Origin: Acanthornis magna
Taxonomy: Eukaryota; Chordata; Aves; Passeriformes; Acanthizidae
Assembly: GCA_036785705.1 (NCBI GenBank)
Contig: JAWUZG010000001.1
Span: 8,990,001-9,054,000 of the forward strand
Length of the DNA stretch: 64,000 nt
Direction: 5' to 3'
A model generated the notes under the pieces. That model saw nothing but the letters and a program-made list of their open reading frames with translations. It searched no databases and was not told where the DNA came from. A program made the position numbers and the translations under genes. Shown here one piece after another: positions 26,440 through 64,000 of the stretch; the stretch's first letter is position 1; the number at the start of each line of letters is the position of its first letter.

Positions 26440-28233
26440 AATATATTTTGTGCAAAATTAAGTTCTGTGTAGGTCTGTACCATAATTTGGAAAAAACTGT
26501 GTATAAAATGTACTTAATTTTTAAAAACAATCCCAACGTCAAACAACAGAGAAAGGAGAAACAGATCAGAGGCAGCTGAAGTTTTCACATGAGAAACTAA
26601 ATATAGTATGTTCTTAAAGCTCCAGTAATACATTCTTCCAAAAACCAGAATGCACTTTGGTCATTATTAAACATTAGTACAGAGGCAAATAAAATACAAA
26701 ATGCTTGTTTGTGTTGCTTTATATATAAAAATATTTTTATACCACATAAGTTTAAGACTCAATACTTTCAATCTTTCAAGATTCTGAAGATTCGGACACA
26801 TGGTGCAATGTCCAGACTCTGGTCACCAAATTACTTGTCATTTTTCAATATGAAGCCAGTACTTTAGAAACATAAAATGTAAGAATACTTGTGCCTGGTG
26901 GTGTTAATCCTCCCAAAATAATTTGTAGAAGGAAAGTTTGTTCTGAATTATTTAATTCCATGGAGATGGACACATTATTTCTGTCCCACTGAAGAACCAC
27001 GAGTCAGTGTGACTGGGCCTTGTGGGAGGCAGGGACAGCAGGCAGAGGGAGAGGTGTTGGAAACCCCAGCAGAAAGCACAAGGGAATGACACCTGCTGGG
27101 GAGGGATGGGAGTTATTTCAAGACACAAACCTGCCAAATACCAGGCTTTGTGAGCTCTGCTGCTCACCAGAACAACTTGTTCTTTGTGTTTAATTGTTCT
27201 TAAACTTCAATGTGGTATGAATGGCATATACTATAGTGTACAAGAGGAGAGCATCTACCTATCTTTCGCTCAGTCACTCAAAGCATTCCTTTCACCAGTA
27301 AATAATTTGCTTGTTTAAATATTCAACTTCAACATATAATACATACTGCTCCATAGTTCACCATAATATATTCCAATTAATATACATTTATATGTATAAA
27401 GTTTCTCAGTAAAAGTAACAATAAAAAGTGCACATGCACAGTCAGAGCTGTGCAGAACAGCCCAGTATTTCAAATAAATACAATATTTAATTTTTATCAA
27501 AATATCATACAGCATGGTAACCATTTACAATTATTGCTCTAATAAGTGTGTTTTCAAAGAACACTTGTTGACTTCTTATATAATACCTTTTTTATATCCC
27601 AGGATATTTAAACTGCACCCTATTTGAGTTTAGATCCTGGAATTACTCAACATATTAGAAATTTCCACTTGTTTCTAATAGTAATATAAAACATTTCTGC
27701 TACCTGTCATACTGTATTGTCAGTACTTTATTTTTTTAATATGTCTCACTTTTCTATTGCAACCAAATATCTATCAATGTTGTCCTCATAAATGGCTGGT
27801 GCAAATGAAATATTCTAAGCAATTTTACCACACTATCAAAAATCAAATGACTTCCATATAGTGTTACTGGTAACTAAAAATGTTCAGCATTGGCTTCAGC
27901 TTTAAAAACAGATAGAGCAATTTAGTGTAATTGATTTTCAGGATTTAAAACTCTCAGACACAGTTTCTGACCCTTCCTAAATCTGACCCTTTCCAAAACT
28001 AAGCAAGTTTGAAAATAAAACATAAATGTCAACTAAAATGAACATAAACCAGTGAGAAGATGAAATAAATACAAAGATTGCACAAGACAGATGTAAACAC
28101 TTCAGTTTTCCAAATGACTTCCTTGTGGAGGTTGTAGCTTCTGAAATACAGATTCAGTGGCTGCTGTGAGGCAGTTTTGTCCATCAATTAGCTTTTTTAT
28201 AACACTGTGTTATTTCATCTTCTTTCTATACTG

Positions 28234-60249
<32,016 letters not shown>

Positions 60250-62965
60250 CTAAAAAAAAATACAGAAAAAAAACCTACATTAGAATTTAAAAGACATTGA
60301 TCAAACAAAATCAAATCAACCTTCAACAAGAGAAGCATGAAGCCAGCAGGTTCTTTCCTTGGGGAGACTTGTTTTATAAAGAAATTTTTATCTTGTCCAT
60401 TCCATCTTGGCTGGACAGGATCAAGCTAATCTGTAAATGAACTGTGATGGAGGGGAGCCTCACACAGTCCCAGCCTCATCCCAGGACTTTTGCAAGCACA
60501 AGCACTGGGCAGACCGTGCTCCCTCCCACCCCAGCTGAGGATTCCAGCCTCCATACTGACAGAGAGCAGAGCTACGGCACCTACACTGACGTGGTTTTCC
60601 AGATAACTTGAAAAGGAATATGCACATCTAGTTGAACCCATACCCTTACCTAATTTATTTGTTTTTAAACCCTCTATAATTCCCTTTCCATTCCACCCAC
60701 TTTTAAAGCCACCTGGTACGGAGCTTTATCTTTTAACAGCGCACAGTAACCAGATATATGGTCAGGCTGGTATTCAACCAACTTATAGCCCAGGGGGAAC
60801 CCAAAGAATATCAAAAAATACCACCTTTCCCTGCTGAATGTCAGATATTTAGAGGAAGGGCAACCTTAAACTTCAGGATGTAAGATAGTGACAAGAACAA
60901 GTCAATATCAGACAACATATCCATGTTTTGTCAGAAGTTATCATCAGATTGCTTTGATCTCTACACAAACAGTATTTCTAAATTATAATCAGTAATGTTA
61001 CTCTCTTTTACTACGGCAATTTCAAACCCTTGCCATCCCAGCTGTTCTACCTAGACACATAAATCATGTGTATCTGGAGTAAGATTCATATCACAAACTC
61101 TGAGCAGTTAAGTGTAAGATCACTTTTAGGTCACAAGGGCGAGGCAGATGCAGTTCCTGGGATACAAAGATCCTTTTCCAGCCTGCAGAGGTGACACAAG
61201 CAACTCAGTCAGACACCTGGCAGAGAGGCAAGAGGAACAACTCCCTTCATCGGAGCAAACCTGCATAAACTCAGTCTTACTGCAAGAGTGTGACTCCTTC
61301 CAGTTCACAACTGCAACAGACATAAAAGACCCAAGCACAAGTGCACACACCTTGTACCAGAAAACATTGTTCTGATTTCTCTTTTAGTATTTCAGCCTTC
61401 AGATTTAATTTTGATGTTATAAAAGAAAGAAAGAAAAAGTCGTTCTTCATCAAAAAGGATTTTTTAACCAAGGATCCAACAAAAATGCAAAAAAAATATT
61501 CAGAGAAGTCAACACACAAACACACACATAAAGAAAGAAATCTAAAGGCATCCCTTGTGCCTCTAAACCTGATCAATTAGTGGAAAAAAATAACATTAAA
61601 AAATTCTAATTCAGAGTAGTAAATTTCAAAGCATATCTAACATCGAAAGTGAGAACAGCAAACCGAATTACTCTTGCTCAAATTTAAGTATTTCCCATTC
61701 ACAAGAGATAAACAATTTCTATAGTTTGCTACTTAAAAACTTTACAAAAGAAATAATCTACTGGCTTTTTGATAATAATAAATACTTTACACCTCTCAAT
61801 TTGGAAAAAAAACAAGAGACTGTGGAAATAACTAGGGAGTCAGGCACAGTAGTGGGCAGAATTAAGCACTTGCTACAATTAAAGTAATTAAACCAAAGGA
61901 AGTTTAACAGCTAACACCACCTGGATAACAGCCAGCAATTAAAAAGTCAATATATTGAATAACCACTCCACCCAGGCATTTATAGCTAATTGTTCTGGCT
62001 TTTCCTCTAAATGCATTTCATATGAAATTTCAGGCCTTCCTGGTTTTCATTAAATTTGCTAAGAACAGTCCCAAGTGAAATTTTTGTGCTGCATAATATT
62101 GTGTCCTCCCCTCCCCACTTCCAAAAAAAATTTCTTTCTACAGGGACAGAAAAGGGGATGCAAGTCTGTGTCCCTCTCTGTTATGCAAGAATGAAATGCG
62201 GAAGGAAGCCTTCGTGCCAATAAAGCTGCAAAGCAAACTCCATTCCTAATTCCATTCATAGCTGAAACTGGTATAGAGTTGAAAGTCTTTACAACAGCAT
62301 TCGCCTTTCAGACAAATAACAGACCATTTGTTAAAGGAATTCTGGGAAACACAGATCCCAGAAGACATCTGAGGCAAGGAAGTCAACTGATTTAAAATCT
62401 TACTTATATTTTCCTACAAATATTTCTTTTCCCTCTTTAGGTAGCAGCTTCCATCTCCACAAAAAGACAAGAAGCAGGGGTTTTGCCATTCACATTTCTC
62501 TTTTAACATTGCCCCATAAAGGAATTCTTCCAGTAGGAGGTAAAATAAGACAGCCAGAACTACTTTAAAGGACAGTGTCCTCTAAAACTGTTTTATTGGA
62601 GGCGTGGATCTGTCCAGCCACCTCTGACCAACTTTAGTTACTGAAATCTGAGCACAGAACTATTCAGTAAGACCTGCAGGTGCGAACTGAAAGGAGTGGT
62701 AGAGAGAATTACAGACAGCAAGTACCATTAGAATCTCTCATATTGTTGTTGCTGTCTGGGTTTTCTTTTTTAATCTACTCAGTATCACCTCTTCGTGTTT
62801 TAACAAAATCTGAGGAGTATTTCAGGGAGCAGGTGTGCATGCCACTCAGAACATCAAATTCTGACCTGATACTCAGTTTCCCTTCTCACCACCTGCATAA
62901 GCATCCCTCTACACTTCTCTTCCAAATGTATCAGAAGAAAACACATGAAAACAAAGGCATCATCA
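60250..62965. other. PHTF2: PHTF2 upstream intron, no exon recognised
   Basis: This should belong to the intron before the first exon seen. I looked on the - strand for the expected N-terminal exon and did not find it. The sequence is AT-rich with short spurious frames. No CpG island or core promoter was recognised, which argues that the PHTF2 promoter lies further right. Confidence 0.5.
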
Positions 62966-63323
62966 TGTGTTGGTTTTGCTTGGCCCAGTGTAGGGTGGGG
63001 TACAAACGTGACTCCTGCGTGTCCTGGGTGAAGGTTCTGGAAGTTTTTCACCATGTCCAGCAGAGCCAATCTCTGATGGCTCTGAAGATGATGGACATGC
63101 TGCTGGCCAAACCTGGGCCAATTAGAGATGTTAGTTACGCCTCTGTGAAAACATACTTAAGAAAAATCAAAACAATGTGAGCACGCACCTCTTTTTAGCC
63201 AGAGAAGGAGGAGGTAAAAATACGTGAGGGAAAACAATATGGAGGCACCAAGGTCAGTGGAGAAGGTGGGGGAGGAGATGCTCCAGGCACTGGAGCTGAA
63301 AACCTTCCGCCGGCTGTGGTGAA

Positions 63324-63482
63324 GACCATGGGGGAGCAGGTGGTCCCCCTGCAGCCCATGGGGTCCATGAGGTACAGACCATGGGGGAGCAGGTGGTCCC
63401 CCTGCAGCCCATGGGGTCCATGAGGTACAGACCATGGGGGAGCAGGTGGTCCCCCTGCAGCCCATGGAGTCCAGGGGATACA
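63324..63482 (+). repeat. Three tandem copies of a 53-bp unit inside the LTR
   Basis: Copies begin at 63324, 63377 and 63430. Each reads GACCATGGGGGAGCAGGTGG, then TCCCCCTGCAGCCCATGG. The first two are identical and the third is slightly diverged near its end. The unit is not a multiple of three, so each copy shifts frame. Together with its low stop content on the - strand, this explains three overlapping antisense open frames of 143-223 codons that should not be called genes. Confidence 0.92.
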
Positions 63483-63796
63483 GAGAACCCCCCACAGCCT
63501 GTGGGGAGGTGCCCACGCCAGAGGAGCAGGTGGAAGCCTGCAGGAAGCTGTGATCCAGTGGGAGTCCCAGAGACTGAGAGTTGCAAAAGCCTTGCAGGAG
63601 AGAGAAAGGCCTTGCTCCCGGGATGGAAACAGCCTGGCCTCGGCTTGGAAGTCTGCAGCCTGGAGAGAATCTCGGACAGCAGCAATCGGGCGGGGCTGCT
63701 CGTGAGATTGGACCCACGCCAAAGAAGTTAGCAGAGGACTGTCTCTCGTGGGAGGGACCCCCATGGCTAAGTAGAGACCACTTCTCCCTAATGAAC

Positions 63797-64000
63797 TGAC
63801 CAAAAAAAGCCTCATACCCTGCCCCCACCCCAGAGCTGCTGGTTGGAAGGATGGAGGGGGTGAGCTGAGAAATGGTGTCTTAATAGGGAGAGGGGTGAGT
63901 AGAGAAACAGTGTTTGTAGCAGAAGAATTGTGGTGATGGACTGACTAAGACAAAAAACCCCATACCCTGCCCCTGCCCCAGAGCTTTTGGTTGGAAGGAG
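63797..64000 (+). repeat. Second LTR-internal tandem duplication, period about 145 bp (partial)
   Basis: A block with CATACCCTGCCCC and CCAGAGCTGCTGGTTGGAAG at about 63797-63850 recurs at about 63941-64000 with few changes. The second copy is cut by the window end, so copy number is unknown. Confidence 0.8.

Larger units (their letters stand above)
25915..28233 (-). other. PHTF2: PHTF2 3' untranslated region
   Basis: This AT-rich region of about 2.3 kb follows the PHTF2 stop codon. It ends, by inference, about 20 bases beyond an AATAAA on the - strand at 25932-25937. Several other AATAAA copies (for example 26119-26124) could give shorter forms. A 20-T run on the + strand at 26420-26439 is a 20-A run in the transcript. 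No coding potential is seen. Confidence 0.7.
62966..64000 (+). mobile_element. Endogenous retrovirus LTR (5' part, runs off window)
   Basis: The segment starts with TGTGTTGGTTTTGCTTGGCC, the typical 5' end of a long LTR class common in bird genomes. It continues with the family-typical blocks ATGTCCAGCAGAGCCAAT, a CTTAAGAAA core-promoter-like site near 63156-63164, and AAGGTCAGTGGAGAAGG. It then has arrays of GGGGGAGCAGGTGGTCCCCC type and the block ACTGTCTCTCGTGGGAGGG. The 3' end and any internal retroviral genes are outside the window, so a solo LTR and a full provirus cannot be told apart. It is antisense to PHTF2. No retroviral protein is encoded in the visible part. Confidence 0.8.

Noticed and set aside
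62680..63180. 166-codon + strand frame near the right edge
   Set aside because: It runs across the boundary between unique sequence and the LTR start, so it is a chance open frame and not a gene.

Overview
This is a vertebrate nuclear window, almost certainly avian. The evidence is several CR1 retrotransposon 3' ends of the bird/reptile type, a bird-type endogenous retroviral LTR at the right edge, compact introns, and two recognisable genes. The species cannot be named from sequence alone. The LTR suggests a neoavian bird, possibly a passerine.

Left edge (1-2.9 kb): the last part of the MAGI2 coding sequence on the + strand (stop at 719-721), then its 3' UTR. Middle (about 2.9-25.9 kb): an intergenic stretch with no gene I can support. 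It holds two CR1 fragments (17.57-18.17 kb +, 19.47-19.69 kb -), a G-rich hexamer repeat at 6.79 kb and scattered GC-rich pockets. Right (25.9-60.25 kb): PHTF2 on the - strand. Sixteen coding exons are resolved to the base, all with GT-AG borders and continuous phase. They give 738 residues plus stop, followed by an AT-rich 3' UTR of about 2.3 kb. Only the first coding segment (initiator Met and about 15 residues) is missing, and it presumably lies beyond the right edge. Far right (62.97-64.0 kb): the 5' portion of a retroviral LTR with two internal tandem repeats, lying upstream of the first PHTF2 exon seen.

MAGI2 and PHTF2 are convergent (tail to tail), as in the human 7q21.11 neighbourhood, so this is conserved synteny. 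The two genes are not known to act together. MAGI2 is a synaptic and junctional scaffold. PHTF2 is a poorly characterised multipass membrane protein.

No CRISPR array, operon, tRNA, rRNA or new multi-gene system is visible. The points worth a second look are a strongly diverged MAGI2 C-terminal tail, a G4-prone repeat, a 29-bp near-perfect palindrome in a PHTF2 intron, LTR tandem repeats that create false open frames, and a stop-poor stretch at 23.3-24.3 kb (-) that may be a decayed coding copy.
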